In this document: positions 9,931 to 18,187 of the stretch, piece by piece
Numbering within the stretch: the stretch's first letter is position 1
Layout of the letters: each line of letters starts with the position of its first letter
NCBI RefSeq assembly: GCF_012927105.1
Contig: NZ_JABBFV010000011.1
Location: 62,001 to 126,000 of the forward strand
DNA: 64,000 nt
Reading direction: 5' to 3'
Source of the DNA: Sphingobium psychrophilum
GTDB taxonomy: Bacteria; Pseudomonadota; Alphaproteobacteria; Sphingomonadales; Sphingomonadaceae
Translations under genes and position numbers: made by a program
The notes under the pieces: generated by a model
Seen by the model: the letters and a program-made list of their open reading frames with translations, nothing else
Database searches by the model: none
What the model was told of the DNA's origin: nothing

Positions 9931-10546
9931 ACGTATTGTCCATTTGGTCGATGACGAAGAATCCATCCGCAAGTCGGCCGGCTTCATGCTGAAGACATCG
10001 GGATTCGCCGTCCAGACCTATGCCTCCGGCATTGCGTTTCTGAAAGCCGTCAAGACCGCTGAGCCGGGATGCATTCTGCTTGACGTTCGCATGCCCGGCA
10101 TGGACGGGCTCGAGGTCCAGGAGGTGCTTGCAGAGCGTGGTGTCACCATGCCGGTGATCGTTTTGACCGGGCATGGCGATGTCGGGATCGCGGTTCGCGT
10201 CATGAAGGCAGGGGCGGTCGATTTCCTGGAGAAGCCGTTCGAGAAGACCGCGCTCCTGGCCTCGATCGGCGTGGCTTTCTCGAGGCTCGATAAGTCCGAC
10301 GCGCGGTCGCTTCGAGAGGCGGAGGCGAGGGTGCGGGTCGCCGTGCTCACGCCTCGCGAACGAGAGGTTCTCATCGGCCTCGCCAACGGCTTTCCCAACA
10401 AGACCATCGCCTATGATCTCGACATATCGACTCGAACGGTGGAAGTTCATCGGGCGAACCTCATGACCAAGCTCGAAGTGCATAGCCTGTCGGACGCGCT
10501 GAGGATCGCGTTTTCGGCCGGATTGGGCGATGCGCCGGAATCGTGA
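9920..10546 (+). CDS. fixJ: FixJ-family response regulator
   Basis: 208 residues: a receiver domain with phospho-acceptor Asp in CILLDVRMPGMDG, the switch residues LTGHGD and the Lys in FLEKPFEK, then a LuxR-type helix-turn-helix (LTPREREVLIGLANG to STRTVEVHRANLM). ATG 9920 is preferred over 9914 because GGAGG at 9909-9913 is six bases upstream. The start lies inside the end of fixL, so the two are translationally linked and form a cognate pair. Targets are not shown by the sequence; TACGTA-containing sites nearby are discussed as findings. Confidence 0.92.
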   Translation: MTPKRIVHLVDDEESIRKSAGFMLKTSGFAVQTYASGIAFLKAVKTAEPGCILLDVRMPGMDGLEVQEVLAERGVTMPVIVLTGHGDVGIAVRVMKAGAVDFLEKPFEKTALLASIGVAFSRLDKSDARSLREAEARVRVAVLTPREREVLIGLANGFPNKTIAYDLDISTRTVEVHRANLMTKLEVHSLSDALRIAFSAGLGDAPES

Positions 10547-10557
10547 GCTTGGGATCA

Positions 10558-10565
10558 CTACGTAG
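10558..10565. promoter_or_regulatory. CTACGTAG palindrome, candidate FixJ-type site
   Basis: A perfect eight-base palindrome 12 bases after the fixJ stop and about 75 bases before the receiver-only gene. A TACGTA core is typical of NarL/LuxR-type regulator sites and is recalled for FixJ in rhizobia; this is suggestive only. Confidence 0.3.
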
Positions 10566-10640
10566 CGACGGCCTCCTGTTCATTTGCGATGCATGCCCAG
10601 GATCCGAGGGTGGATCAGCGAAGAGGCAGCATCGTCGGTC

Positions 10641-11060
10641 ATGGGCGTTATCGATCACCAAACGAGCGAGAAAGCGGCCCTGATCCTGTTGTCTGACGAC
10701 GATGTCTCGGTACGCAGGTCCCTTCATCTCTTGTTGCGGTCCCGCGGCTTTGGCGTCCTGTCCTATGCGAGTGGCACTGCCTTGCTGCTCGATCCGCAAA
10801 CGCAATCGGGCGATTGCCTCGTGGTCGATTATCTTATGCCGGACATCGACGGCATTTCGATCCTGAGGAAGCTTCGGTCGGCGGGCTGGTGTGGGCCGGC
10901 GATCCTGATCACGGCGCATTACGCCGATAAGCTCGCCGAAAGCGCGCAGGAAGCGGGCTTTGCCGCTGTGCTCGAGAAACCTCTGCGCGATGGTGTGCTG
11001 GTACAGACCATCGGCGAAGTAATCTCCGCCGGGCGGAAAGTTGGCAGCGATCACTGCTAG
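10641..11060 (+). CDS. Receiver-only response-regulator protein
   Basis: 139 residues with a single receiver domain: acidic pocket SDDDVSVRR, phospho-acceptor Asp in VVDYLMPDIDG, Thr in LITAHY and Lys in AVLEKPL. There is no DNA-binding domain. Such stand-alone receivers often act as phosphate sinks or partner-binding modulators. Because it directly follows fixLJ, an antagonistic role on FixL (as FixT plays in rhizobia) is inferred, not shown. ATG 10641 is chosen because the residues before it are unlike a receiver N-terminus; the frame is open to 10584. Confidence 0.78.
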   Translation: MGVIDHQTSEKAALILLSDDDVSVRRSLHLLLRSRGFGVLSYASGTALLLDPQTQSGDCLVVDYLMPDIDGISILRKLRSAGWCGPAILITAHYADKLAESAQEAGFAAVLEKPLRDGVLVQTIGEVISAGRKVGSDHC

Positions 11061-11274
11061 GGAAATGGAATATCGCGCCGTGATCGGAACCTCTGCGACA
11101 TCCTCGCACCTTCCCGGGACCGGCGCTCGTCCCACAAGGCATTTTCTCCGCCGCCTTCTGATGGTGGATATGCGCGCGATTCCGCGTGCGATCTTCTTCG
11201 CGGGCGCGCCCGGCCCTGGTGACTGCAAGGGCGGGGCCAGCGCGATCCGGGTATTCATGGCCGGGTCGTAGCAT

Positions 11275-12450
11275 ATGGAGGCGAGCTTGCCCGCCACGGT
11301 CATCGAAGCGGCGCGCGATCGGGGCGAACTTGGCTTCGTCGTTCTTCTCTTCGCGGCCACGGCGGTTGCCCTGGGTAATAGCGTCGTCCTGCCATTCCTG
11401 CCAGAAATGGTGGGTCAAATGTCTCCGGACGCGAGTGCCCTCGCGAGAGGGCGCCTTGTCGTCGCCCTGGTCACGGTTTCCCAGATCGCAGGGTGTCTCT
11501 CGGCGCCGTTATGGGGCTGGATTTCCGACCGGTGGAAACGGTGGCCGATCCTGGTCGTGGGGCTGTTGGGTTTCAGCCTGACAATGGCGTTGTATTCCGC
11601 GGTCGGATTCGAGCGACTCTATGTTTTGCGGTTGCTCAATGGCGTGTTTGCGGCGGCCGTCGTGCCGACGGCATTTGCGATGGTCGCCGATCGTTCACCA
11701 GATCTGGTTCGGCGAGCGCGTCAGTTCACCTGGCTGAACGCCCTGGTCTTCGCGGGCGACCTGACCGGCCCGCTCCTTGGAGAAATTTCGGTGGCGCTCG
11801 GAGCAACGTCGCCATTCCTGGCGCCAGCTGCATTGAGCGCGATCGCCATGCCCGGTCTTCTTCTGGTTTCACGGGAAAGTGCCACTGGTCCGGTCGGCAG
11901 CGTTCCACGCCCGAAAGCGCGTGAGGCGCTTGTCCCGCTGCTCCTGATCTCGGCCATTGCGTCCGGGTGCCTCACCGTTCTGCATCTGACGTTGTCGCTT
12001 GGATCGGGCGCGCGGGATCTGTTCCGCGAGAACGTCTCGATGCTGTTCGCTCTGTGCGGTGCAGCGATGCTGGTGGCGCAGCTCGTCCCGTTCACAGGGC
12101 GCAGAGTCACGGTCGGCGCGGCCTGGCTGTTGCGGCCAATGCTCGCCGGGCTGGCCGCCGCATTGATCATTGCCGTCTTCGCCCGGACCTTGTGGGTGCT
12201 CGTGCCTGTATTTCTGCTCGCCGGCTGGAGCACCGCGACGCTGAAGCTGCTCACCAATTATCTGACGTCGAAAGCGTCTCCGGGCACGCAGGGTTCGGGC
12301 CTTGCGCTCCAGTACGCGGCGGTGAGCGCCAGTCAGGCTGCGGCGTCGATCGTCACTGGATGGGCAAGCGCGTCGGAGCATTTGATGCTGTGGCTTGCCG
12401 CTGCCGCCGCGTTGGCGGTCACGGCGATGACGTTACGGTTGAAAGATTGA
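11275..12450 (+). CDS. MFS transporter
   Basis: 391 residues with about twelve hydrophobic segments. The MFS loop signature is visible as GWISDRWKRWPILVVG after the second helix. The substrate cannot be told from sequence. There is no clear Shine-Dalgarno sequence before ATG 11275; the 214 bases upstream contain no other gene. It converges on the YeeE-like pair. A short degenerate copy of its 3' end lies at 13429-13515. Confidence 0.82.
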   Translation: MEASLPATVIEAARDRGELGFVVLLFAATAVALGNSVVLPFLPEMVGQMSPDASALARGRLVVALVTVSQIAGCLSAPLWGWISDRWKRWPILVVGLLGFSLTMALYSAVGFERLYVLRLLNGVFAAAVVPTAFAMVADRSPDLVRRARQFTWLNALVFAGDLTGPLLGEISVALGATSPFLAPAALSAIAMPGLLLVSRESATGPVGSVPRPKAREALVPLLLISAIASGCLTVLHLTLSLGSGARDLFRENVSMLFALCGAAMLVAQLVPFTGRRVTVGAAWLLRPMLAGLAAALIIAVFARTLWVLVPVFLLAGWSTATLKLLTNYLTSKASPGTQGSGLALQYAAVSASQAAASIVTGWASASEHLMLWLAAAAALAVTAMTLRLKD

Positions 12451-12502
12451 GGCGCCTCTCGTTCGCTCCGTCGTCAAAGTACATCAAAGGGCCGGCTCCG
12501 AT

Positions 12503-12931
12503 TCAGATCTTCGGGCGATCGATGAAGCGGTGCACCGCGAACCCTGCCAGCATCGCGATCACGAAGGGCGCGGCAAGCGTCGGGCGGATGGCAAGGTCCG
12601 CAATCGCCGGACCGGGGCAGAGGCCGGCAATTCCCCAGCCGATCCCGAAGATTGCACTACCGCCGATCAGGCGCGCGGTGATCTCGCGGGCATCCGGCAG
12701 CGAGAAGCGGCTGTCGGCAAGTGGCGTCTCCATCCGCCGCCGGATCACCCAGGCCAAGGCCATCGGGGCGATGGCGCCTCCCATCACGAAAGCAAGCGTA
12801 GGGTCCCAGCGGCCTCCGAACAGATCGAGGAAGGCACGCACGCGGGTCGGATCTGACATGCCGGAACAGGCGAGTCCTGCGCCAAACAGGAGCCCGGCAA
12901 TGAGTGCGATAGGGATGCGGACCCTCACCAC
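12503..12931 (-). CDS. YeeE/YedE-type (DUF6691-like) membrane protein, second half
   Basis: 142 residues with four or more hydrophobic segments. It has the family motifs GAGLACSGMSDP, FDLFGGRWDP-like (LFGGRWDPTL) and GIAGLCPGPAI with a membrane Cys. In the YeeE/YedE family, Cys residues in the channel move thiosulfate or other sulfur anions. Here the transporter is split into two genes. The GTG start (12931, or 12928) overlaps the previous stop, giving translational coupling with the first half at 12925-13362. Sulfur transport is inferred from the family. Confidence 0.85.
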   Translation of the reverse strand: MVRVRIPIALIAGLLFGAGLACSGMSDPTRVRAFLDLFGGRWDPTLAFVMGGAIAPMALAWVIRRRMETPLADSRFSLPDAREITARLIGGSAIFGIGWGIAGLCPGPAIADLAIRPTLAAPFVIAMLAGFAVHRFIDRPKI

Positions 12932-13362
12932 AAAACGCCTAGCACGCGCATCACCGCGACGGTCGCGAAGCCAAAGCTCACGAAGCTCAAAGTTGCTACG
13001 ATCGATCGCGCTGACAGGCGGGAGAGGCCACACACGCCGTGGCCGCTGGTACAGCCGCTGCCCATCCGGGTACCGAAGCCGACCAGCAGCCCGCCGATCA
13101 GGACCACCGCCGGCGAGGATGGAAAACGGGCAATTACCGGACCTGAGATCAGGTTCACGATCCCCGCTCCGAACGGCAGGCCGACAATGAAAGCCGCAGC
13201 GATGCTCCAGGGCGGGCCAGTCTGTGAGAGGGCGAAGGCACGCGCGGCGAGGCCGCTCACGCCCGCTATCCGGCCGAGGCCGAGCAACATGATCGCGCAC
13301 GCCAATCCGATCAATATTCCGCCCGTCAAGGCAGCGAGCGGCGTGGCGTTGGTCCAGTCCAT
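12925..13362 (-). CDS. YeeE/YedE family membrane protein, first half
   Basis: 145 residues, four to five membrane segments. The signature GFGTRMGSGCTSGHGVCGL carries two Cys in the conserved G-C-T-S-G-H-G-V-C arrangement used by YeeE-family thiosulfate channels. Together with the following 142-residue gene it makes one complete permease. Such two-gene pairs are common in Proteobacteria next to sulfur or metal-stress genes. The start ATG at 13362 fits the membrane-protein N-terminus (MDWTNATPLAAL). Confidence 0.88.
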   Translation of the reverse strand: MDWTNATPLAALTGGILIGLACAIMLLGLGRIAGVSGLAARAFALSQTGPPWSIAAAFIVGLPFGAGIVNLISGPVIARFPSSPAVVLIGGLLVGFGTRMGSGCTSGHGVCGLSRLSARSIVATLSFVSFGFATVAVMRVLGVLW

Positions 13363-13397
13363 CAGAGCATATCCAGCGGCAACCTCAATGGCGCCAT

Positions 13398-13892
13398 TCA
13401 GGCTGTGGCGTCCATCGCCATCGCTTGAGCCTGGCGGTCGGCAGGGTTGATGCGTTGGTGTGCCGCCGTCGCAGCACTGGCCGTCGCGACAGTTACGTTC
13501 GCGTTGAAAAGCTGAGGGGCTTCAGGAACGCTCTGTCGGCCAAGGGCGGTCAGGTCGTGATGGACCAGTACGCTGGCCGGCTTGTACCGAATGGCTGGGA
13601 CCGCCTCATTTTCTCCACGTTCACCCGCTGCGGCGGCTGCGGATGTTGCGCGACGGCTCTGGGCCATTTCCGGGTCTTGCCCTTCGCAAAGGCAGGCGCG
13701 TTCAGCACAAGGCTGGCTTCCCCGGTCGCCTCGCTCACGAAGTTGGTCCCGCCGTATTCCCACCAGCAAATGCTGATAATTCTCGACGAAGCGTCGGTGG
13801 ATCAAGCGCGCCTCGGGGCAATTCGCCGCCGCTGCCTGTGACCGGTGGGCGCGCACGCGCCGTAGCAAGTAAGGAATATCGCACTCGTTCAT
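13398..13892 (-). CDS. Hypothetical protein, probably only partly genuine
   Basis: The start is well supported: ATG 13892 is preceded by GGAGGCGGTC, the same 14-base ribosome-binding/start context as the multicopper oxidase at 6452. The first 50 or so residues (MNECDIPYLLRRVRAHRSQA, then CPEARLIHRRFVENYQHLL) look like a real small soluble protein. The remaining ORF is Ala/Arg-rich and crosses a relic of another gene on the opposite strand, so the true protein may be shorter or frameshifted. No function is recognised. Confidence 0.4.
   Translation of the reverse strand: MNECDIPYLLRRVRAHRSQAAAANCPEARLIHRRFVENYQHLLVGIRRDQLRERGDRGSQPCAERACLCEGQDPEMAQSRRATSAAAAAGERGENEAVPAIRYKPASVLVHHDLTALGRQSVPEAPQLFNANVTVATASAATAAHQRINPADRQAQAMAMDATA
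13429..13515 (+). pseudogene. Relic of an MFS-transporter 3' end
   Basis: Frame reading to the TGA at 13513 gives WRSAGLMRWCAAVAALAV followed by ATVTFALKS. This closely follows the C-terminus of the transporter ending at 12450 (WASASEHLMLWLAAAAALAV, then TAMTLRLKD). Only about 27 codons remain and there is no upstream body, so it is a fragment left by duplication or rearrangement. Confidence 0.5.
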
Positions 13893-14204
13893 GACCGCCT
13901 CCATGCATTGAAAGTCGCAATTGGGTCGCGCCGGGTCTCTACGGAAATATACGAATGCTTCTCGTGCTTATGCCGGCTCGGATGCGGCGCCCTATGAGTG
14001 CGGGACGGATATGCCAGATGCTGTTGCGCCAGAACGCAAAGCGCCGGGAAGTTGTTGCTGGCTCAGACGGGTGGCCTGGGGCCGGCAAACATGCGGTCCG
14101 CAGCGGAAATCTGGCACGATCGTGCCCGCGGCTGATTGGCCGGTCGCGTGGCTTGCGGAATGAACGTCGGGTGCGGATCCGGAGGCAAGCGGTGACCGGC
14201 CAGA
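13893..14204. other. Intergenic stretch before the copper storage gene
   Basis: No supportable gene. It holds GGAAATATACG at 13943-13953, shared exactly with 18033-18043 upstream of another minus-strand gene. In the minus direction it reads CGTATATTTCC and could be a -10 region for the gene starting at 13892. Confidence 0.4.
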
Positions 14205-14654
14205 TCACATTCCCATACTGGCCATTTCCTTGCAGCTCGCCGCGCAATCCCTGCAGGTCTGGGCGCAGGCCTGCATGCGGGCGTCGCCGGAGATCTTCGC
14301 GCAATCGCGCGCGCAGGCTTCGCACATCCGGGCACAGGCGTCGCACAACAGGGCATGCTGCGGCGATCGGCGCAGCATGGAATTGGCGGTTGTCTGGCAG
14401 AGCTCCGCGCAGTCCAGAAGCAAAGCGATGTGCGTCGCCTCGATATGAGCCGGTGCGCCTTGCTCGGTGCAGTATCGCGCGGTTTCCAGGCACATGCGGT
14501 GCGATGCGATACAGCTGTCGACGCACTCGTCGAGCGTCATCATGCCGTCACCACGCTTCCTTGGCGCCGCGATGGCCGGGCCTGCCGCGGCGACAGCCCC
14601 GGTAAGCGCCGCGAAGGTGAGTCCCGAACCGATGACGGCGCGACGATCAAGCAT
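14205..14654 (-). CDS. Exported four-helix Cys-rich copper storage protein (Csp/DUF326-like)
   Basis: 149 residues with an N-terminal twin-arginine-like leader (MLDRRAVIGSGLTFAALTGA, cleavage after AIA). The mature part has fifteen Cys, mostly in CxxxC spacing along helices (CDACARMCEACARDC, CAQTCRDCAASC). This is the pattern of Csp proteins, which store many Cu(I) ions inside a four-helix bundle. It is the last gene of the copA-copB block, 48 bases after copB, so probably cotranscribed. Copper binding is inferred from the family and the neighbours. Confidence 0.88.
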   Translation of the reverse strand: MLDRRAVIGSGLTFAALTGAVAAAGPAIAAPRKRGDGMMTLDECVDSCIASHRMCLETARYCTEQGAPAHIEATHIALLLDCAELCQTTANSMLRRSPQHALLCDACARMCEACARDCAKISGDARMQACAQTCRDCAASCKEMASMGM

Positions 14655-14702
14655 GATTTGGTCCTTTCCAAAAAGTTTAGCCGCTGCGGTTCAGCGCGCG
14701 TC

Positions 14703-15641
14703 TCACCACCAGATCCGTAAGCCAGCCACAAACCGGTGTTCGGTGGGATTTTCGCCAGCAAGGCGACGAAAATCCGCCGTCTCACCAAAGGAGCGCTCCC
14801 ATACAAAGCCGACATAGGGAGCGACTTTTCGGTGAATCTCGTAGCGCATCCGCAAGCCGAGCTCGAGGTTGCTCAGGCCTCCGCCGAGCCCGCGCTCGGG
14901 AGCCGCCTTGCTGTAGGCGTTCGATTCCAGCTGCGGTACGAGGATGAGGCGGTTGGTGAGCAGCACGTCATAGGATGCCTTCAGACGTGCCGCGAGACGG
15001 CCATCGTCTCCAACGTAGCCGGTCAGCTGGACATCGAACCAATAGGGGGCCAGGCCCTCGATCCCCCCGGCGATCCAGCGATGGGCTCCCGGGCCGATGT
15101 CCTGACGCACGCCAAGGATCGTTCCCCAAAACGGGCGCTGTCCGTGCCACCAGAACGCCTCGACCGAGGATTCCGGATCAAGCCGCTCACCGGATTGTTT
15201 CAGGCCCTGGCTCCGCAGCAAGAGTTTGTCGTTGTCCGGGCCATTGGTAATCTGACCCGACCAGCTGATGCCTTGGCCTTGCTTGTTCGTGAGGAACTCG
15301 AGCTCATCCACGAGCACCTTGGCCACCGAAATTTTGTCGGCCATCTCATAGCCGGGCAGCGTCGAATTCCTGTAGCCGTCGGAATAAGCGTCCGGGTCGC
15401 GCGCATCGGCGCCGGGCTTTCCGCCACTCATGTCCATGCCGGGCATGTTCATCGGGGGCGCGCTGCTGCCATCTTTTTGCTGGTCGCCCATCTGCATATC
15501 CGGCGGCATGGCCTGATCATTGGAGCTGGCGGCCTCGGCGTTGCCCGCGGGTTTCACCTGCTGGCTGAGCGCGGGTTCGGTGATGGTGGTCATCGCGAGC
15601 CCGGTGAGAGCCAGCAACCAAGTTGAGCGCGAGCTTGTCAT
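14703..15641 (-). CDS. copB: Copper resistance outer-membrane protein CopB
   Basis: 312 residues: signal peptide (WLLALTGLAMTTITEPALSQ), a Met-rich copper-binding stretch (MPPDMQMGDQ, then PPMNMPGMDMSGG), and the CopB beta-barrel domain. The barrel shows KVLVDELEFLTN, AFWWHGQRPFWGTILGVRQD and a C-terminal aromatic strand FVAGLRIWW. It acts in the outer membrane with CopA. ATG 15641 overlaps the copA stop (ATGA), which decides the start against an upstream in-frame Met. Confidence 0.93.
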   Translation of the reverse strand: MTSSRSTWLLALTGLAMTTITEPALSQQVKPAGNAEAASSNDQAMPPDMQMGDQQKDGSSAPPMNMPGMDMSGGKPGADARDPDAYSDGYRNSTLPGYEMADKISVAKVLVDELEFLTNKQGQGISWSGQITNGPDNDKLLLRSQGLKQSGERLDPESSVEAFWWHGQRPFWGTILGVRQDIGPGAHRWIAGGIEGLAPYWFDVQLTGYVGDDGRLAARLKASYDVLLTNRLILVPQLESNAYSKAAPERGLGGGLSNLELGLRMRYEIHRKVAPYVGFVWERSFGETADFRRLAGENPTEHRFVAGLRIWW

Positions 15642-17359
15642 GCCACGACCACCTCGCGGAACATGCCCGCCGCCATGTGGTAGAGAAGGTGGCAGTGAAA
15701 GGCCCACCGGCCCATCGCGTCGGCCGTCACGCGAAAGGCCACGCGCTGGGCCGGTTGCACCGAAATGGTGTGCTTGCGGACCTGGAACTGTCCGTCGGGC
15801 GATTCAAGATCGCTCCACATCCCGTGCAGGTGCATCGGGTGGGTCATCATCGTATCGTTGACGAGGATGATCCTGAGCCGTTCGTTCGGGGTGAAATGCA
15901 GGGGCTTCGAATCGTTGAGCTTCACGCCGTCGAATGCCCACACGAAGCGTTCCATGTTGCCGGTCAGATGGAGTTCGATCTCGCGCTGCGGTTCGCGGGG
16001 GTCTGCCGCCGGCCCTGCTGTCTTCAGATCCGCATAGGTCAGGGTCCGGCGCCCATTGCGCCGCAGCCCGACGCCGGGATCATCGAGATTGGTACGCGGA
16101 AAGTCGACGCGCATGTCGGTATTGGCACCATATTCGGTACGCGCATGGCGGGCTTTGGGTGTCGTCTCGACCATGCCATGGTCGTGACCGGCCGGTCCCA
16201 TCCCCGCCATCCCGGCCATCCCACCCATCATGTCGATCGGATCGAGCCAGGAGCGCGGATCGACCGGGGGAATGTCCGCGCTCATGCCGTCACGCGGCGC
16301 GAGCACGCCGTGGACAAAGCCGGTGCGATCCATGGACTGGGCGAAGATCGCATAGGCCTTGTCGTCCGCGATGGTCGCGATGACGTCGTAGGTTTCACCG
16401 GGTCCGATCCGGAATTCATCCACGTCGACCGGCTCGACGGGTTGTCCGTCGGCGGCGACGACCGTGAGCATCAGGCCGGGAATCCGAACGTCGAAATAGG
16501 TGGCGGTTCCGGCGCCGATAAAGCGCAGGCGAACCCTTTCGCCCTTGCTCGCGATGCCCGTCCAGTGCCTGGCGGAGGGCGCGCCGTTCAGGAGATAGGT
16601 GTAGGTGGCGGCGGACACGTCGCTCAGATCGGTCGGATTCATGCGCGCCTTGTTCCACATCGCGCGCTTCGACAAAGCACCGCCCAGCCCGAGCTTGCCG
16701 GCATCGCGCGCAAAATCGCCGGCGGTCGGCTGCGCGAAATTATAATAGCTGCTCATCTTCTTCAGGTTCAGATAGACCTGAAGCGGAGCCTCGTCCGTCC
16801 AGTCGCTGAGCATGACCGTATAGTCGCGGTCGGCGGCGAGGGGCGTCTCGCTCTTCGATTCGATGATCATCGGGCCATAAAGGCCCGTCTGCTCCGCCAA
16901 TGTATGAGCATGGTACCAGAAGGTGCCGCTCTGCTTCACGACAAAGCGGTAGGTAAAGGTTTCGCCCGGCGCTATTCCGCCAAAGCTGATCCCTGGCACG
17001 CCATCCATGTCCGTCGGCAGGATCAGGCCATGCCAATGGATGCTGGTCATTTCATCCAGACTGTTCTTGACCCTGATCGTTACAGCGTCGCCTTCGCGCA
17101 GCCTGATCAGCGGGCCCGGCACGCTCCCGTTGACGGCCGTGGCGACGCTCGCTTTTCCGGAATAGTTGACCGTGACCCGGCTGATGTCGAGATCGATCTC
17201 GGTGCCGCTCAGCACGTCCGGCGTCTTCACCGCCGGTGCCGCGAGCGCGTGCGCGGGCCAACCCAGCGTGGCAAGGGCTGTCGCGAGCAAAAGACCTTGC
17301 ACGAAGCCTCGGCGACCGGTGGTCGTATCGGCAAGCGGGGGAAGTAGAGTCCGCATCAA
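15638..17359 (-). CDS. copA: Copper resistance multicopper oxidase CopA
   Basis: 573 residues with a Tat leader (GRRGFVQGLLLATALATLG). Three cupredoxin domains carry HWHG, HAHT, HPMHLHGMW and HCHLLYHMAAGM copper ligands. A Met/His segment (MMGGMAGMAGMGPAGHDHGM) lies before the last domain. It oxidises and binds copper in the periplasm, as in Pseudomonas and Xanthomonas CopA. ATG 17356 is an alternative start. It is followed by copB with a four-base overlap and preceded on the same strand by a Met/His-rich periplasmic protein. It differs from the shorter oxidase at 6452. Confidence 0.95.
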   Translation of the reverse strand: MMRTLLPPLADTTTGRRGFVQGLLLATALATLGWPAHALAAPAVKTPDVLSGTEIDLDISRVTVNYSGKASVATAVNGSVPGPLIRLREGDAVTIRVKNSLDEMTSIHWHGLILPTDMDGVPGISFGGIAPGETFTYRFVVKQSGTFWYHAHTLAEQTGLYGPMIIESKSETPLAADRDYTVMLSDWTDEAPLQVYLNLKKMSSYYNFAQPTAGDFARDAGKLGLGGALSKRAMWNKARMNPTDLSDVSAATYTYLLNGAPSARHWTGIASKGERVRLRFIGAGTATYFDVRIPGLMLTVVAADGQPVEPVDVDEFRIGPGETYDVIATIADDKAYAIFAQSMDRTGFVHGVLAPRDGMSADIPPVDPRSWLDPIDMMGGMAGMAGMGPAGHDHGMVETTPKARHARTEYGANTDMRVDFPRTNLDDPGVGLRRNGRRTLTYADLKTAGPAADPREPQREIELHLTGNMERFVWAFDGVKLNDSKPLHFTPNERLRIILVNDTMMTHPMHLHGMWSDLESPDGQFQVRKHTISVQPAQRVAFRVTADAMGRWAFHCHLLYHMAAGMFREVVVA

Positions 17360-17581
17360 TTTGAACTTTCGGAACCAGACCTGAAGAGACGCCGCGGAGC
17401 CGATTGCCCCGCGGGGGCATGGTCGCAGAGACGGCCGACCGGGCAGGCGGGGTCAGGGGCGCATGAAACCCGGCCGAGGAAGTGAAAGGCGCGCAGGATC
17501 AGCGTCCGGTGGAGACATCCGTATCTGCCGGACCCTCGCATCTGTCTCGCCAACGCTGTCGGCCCTTCACTTCCGCGCTTC

Positions 17582-17944
17582 CTACATGTCGTCGCTCATC
17601 GGCGTGGCGGGCATGCTGGCGGCGGGCGGCGCCTGGTCCGGCTTCGCTTTGGGCGCCATCGGCATCTTGTCCTTGCACCCGGCCGCCCCGCCACATCCCA
17701 TCTGCATGCCGCCCGACGCGTTCACGCCCATCTGATGGTCGTGCATCATCTCGTCATGCATCTGTCTCGCGCCATGCTTCATCCCTGCCTGATGGGCCTG
17801 ATGCGCCTCGTGGTTCTGGTGCTTGACGACTTTTGCCGGCACCGGCGGGGCCTCATCCGCCCAAGCCTGCGTCGCCGAGAGCGCGACAAGCGCAGCGATG
17901 GCGGGGACGATCAGGCCAGCTTTGCTACGGAAAATATTCTGCAT
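17582..17944 (-). CDS. Periplasmic Met/His-rich putative copper-binding protein
   Basis: 120 residues. A signal peptide (GLIVPAIAALVALSATQAWA) is followed by a His-dense region (HQNHEAHQAHQAGMKHGARQ, MHDEMMHDHQMG), a GGMQMGCGGAAGCKDKM Cys/Met patch and a Pro/Met tail ending MSDDM. There is no known catalytic domain; metal buffering is inferred from composition and its place upstream of copA. It closely resembles in style the protein at 35903-36283. Start chosen at 17944 where the signal peptide begins. The sequence AATATACG lies about 95 bases upstream. Confidence 0.75.
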   Translation of the reverse strand: MQNIFRSKAGLIVPAIAALVALSATQAWADEAPPVPAKVVKHQNHEAHQAHQAGMKHGARQMHDEMMHDHQMGVNASGGMQMGCGGAAGCKDKMPMAPKAKPDQAPPAASMPATPMSDDM

Positions 17945-18032
17945 GACTTGGCTCCTCGAAGAATTGGACGTGGGGACCGCAAGATTTCGATCCGTTTGAA
18001 GATGCCAGCAGAAGTGCCGTTCGAGCCGTTCG

Positions 18033-18043
18033 GGAAATATACG
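18033..18043 (-). promoter_or_regulatory. Shared AT-rich motif, possible -10
   Basis: CGTATATTTCC in the minus direction, about 90 bases before the gene starting at 17944. The identical 11-mer lies at 13943-13953 and its eight-base core at 36361-36368, each 55-100 bases upstream of a minus-strand gene. No matching -35 was found. Confidence 0.35.
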
Positions 18044-18187
18044 TTTTGTTACGGATGCCTGCCGCCGGCGCAGCATGCGAACGATCATGCCGGGCAATGA
18101 GACCGCCTGTGCGGCGTCGATCGAACGGGGCGGTTTTCCAGAAGCAGGCAGGGCAGATTGGAAAACGACGCGGACGCTTATCACAGG

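Noticed and set aside
8227-9987. 586-residue minus-strand open frame opposite fixL
   Set aside because: Mirror frame of a high-GC gene; fixL has full motifs and heme-PAS residues.
15623-17347. 574-residue plus-strand open frame opposite copA
   Set aside because: Antisense of copA; His-rich only because of codon complementarity.
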